Assembly: GCA_964625225.1 (NCBI GenBank)
Contig: CAZVAR010000168.1
Span: forward strand, 1 to 6,987
DNA: 6,987 nt
Source of the DNA: CAZVAR01 sp964625225
GTDB taxonomy: Bacteria > Pseudomonadota > Alphaproteobacteria > JAJUGE01
Direction of reading: 5' to 3'
Below, one piece after another: positions 6,630 through 6,987 of the stretch (position 1 is the first letter of the stretch; the number at the start of each line of letters is the position of its first letter). A program made the translations under genes and the position numbers. A model generated the notes under the pieces. It did no database searches. It had not been told where the DNA came from and was given only the letters and a program-made list of their open reading frames with translations.

Positions 6630-6987
6630 TTAGCTGAAGGTAAAGTGCGATGGCAGAAGGTCGTCGGGATCAACGCCGACCAGGGTGATCTGGCCGTCCT
6701 GACCGTCTCCGAAGCTGATGACCGCATTGCCGTCACCGTCGGCAGCGATCGTCAGGTCATCGAAGCTGCTGACGCCGGCAATTCCCTGAATGACGATCTG
6801 GTCGCCACCCGTCACCTCGAAATCAAGAATCGTGTCATTGCCGCCATTGCTATCGTAGATGAACAGGTCGGCACCCGCGCCACCGATCAGCGTGTCGGCA
6901 CCCGCACCGCCGATCAGTGTGTCGTCACCCTCGCCGCCATCAAGCAGGTCGTCGCCCGCACCGCCGATCAGCGTGTCGTCGCCGCCC
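6630..6987 (-). CDS. RTX-type calcium-binding secreted protein, C-terminal end only
   Basis: The last 118 residues of a protein whose 5' part lies beyond the right edge. It begins with glycine-aspartate nonapeptides of the form GGxGxDxLx (GGAGDDLLD, GGEGDDTLI, GGAGADTLI, GGAGADLFI). These fold into a calcium-filled parallel beta-roll. After them comes the common C-terminal module NDTILDFEVTGGDQIVIQG, then FDDLTIAADGDGNAVISFGD and GQITLVGVDPDDLLPSHFTFS. This is the pattern of type I secretion substrates, whose uncleaved C-terminal signal ends in a few hydrophobic residues (here FTF). The protein is therefore expected outside the cell, folding on meeting calcium. The visible part does not show whether it is a protease, lipase, adhesin or S-layer-like protein, because the functional domain is upstream. 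No transporter gene (HlyB/HlyD/TolC type) is in the window. It runs in the same direction as the two glycosyltransferases after a 52-base gap. Confidence 0.92.
   Translation of the reverse strand, partial: GGDDTLIGGAGDDLLDGGEGDDTLIGGAGADTLIGGAGADLFIYDSNGGNDTILDFEVTGGDQIVIQGIAGVSSFDDLTIAADGDGNAVISFGDGQDGQITLVGVDPDDLLPSHFTFS
6858..6987 (-). repeat. 27-bp tandem repeat encoding RTX nonapeptides
   Basis: Four full 27-base units (6965-6939, 6938-6912, 6911-6885, 6884-6858) and one partial unit at the window edge each encode one nonapeptide. The units are similar at the DNA level as well: the core GACACGCTGATCGG recurs with single-base changes, and GCGGGTGCCGAC occurs twice. The array likely continues past the right edge. 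Such arrays can change length by slippage or recombination. Confidence 0.9.

Noticed and set aside
6858..6987. Possible CRISPR array because of short tandem repeats
   Set aside because: The repeats are contiguous 27-base units with no spacers and encode GGxGxDxLx nonapeptides in frame, so they are RTX coding repeats.

Overview
The window is GC-rich, roughly 60-65% by eye, with long spurious open frames opposite the real genes. It looks like a piece of a proteobacterial chromosome. A separate cysD followed by a fused cysN-cysC, next to glycosyltransferases and an RTX-type secreted protein, fits an alphaproteobacterium best. That placement is inference from gene content, not from a marker gene.

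Left part, + strand (1-2916): the 3' two-thirds of cysD overlaps by one base with a complete bifunctional cysNC. Together these make APS and then PAPS from sulfate, ATP and GTP. After a 165-base gap that holds small inverted repeats but no convincing gene, there is a short reading frame for a hydrophobic protein of about 97 residues with three predicted membrane segments and no family I recognise.

Right part, - strand (3027-6987), read right to left: the 3' end of an RTX (GGxGxDxLx repeat, type I secreted) protein; then, 52 bases on, a large protein with a family-2 glycosyltransferase domain at its C-terminus and about 445 uncharacterised residues in front; then, 5 bases on, a GT4 (GT-B fold) glycosyltransferase. 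The two glycosyltransferases are almost certainly cotranscribed. Whether the RTX gene shares their transcript is not shown.

The two halves converge on a 110-base intergenic region (2917-3026). Individually the genes belong to known families. The less ordinary points are the N-terminal region of the GT2 protein, which carries a duplicated motif; the setting of a PAPS-making module beside surface-glycan genes and an exported calcium-binding protein, which suggests (but does not show) a sulfated surface glycan; and the orphan small membrane protein after cysNC. No RNA gene, mobile element, CRISPR array or origin was seen. I did not find clear evidence for a wholly new system.
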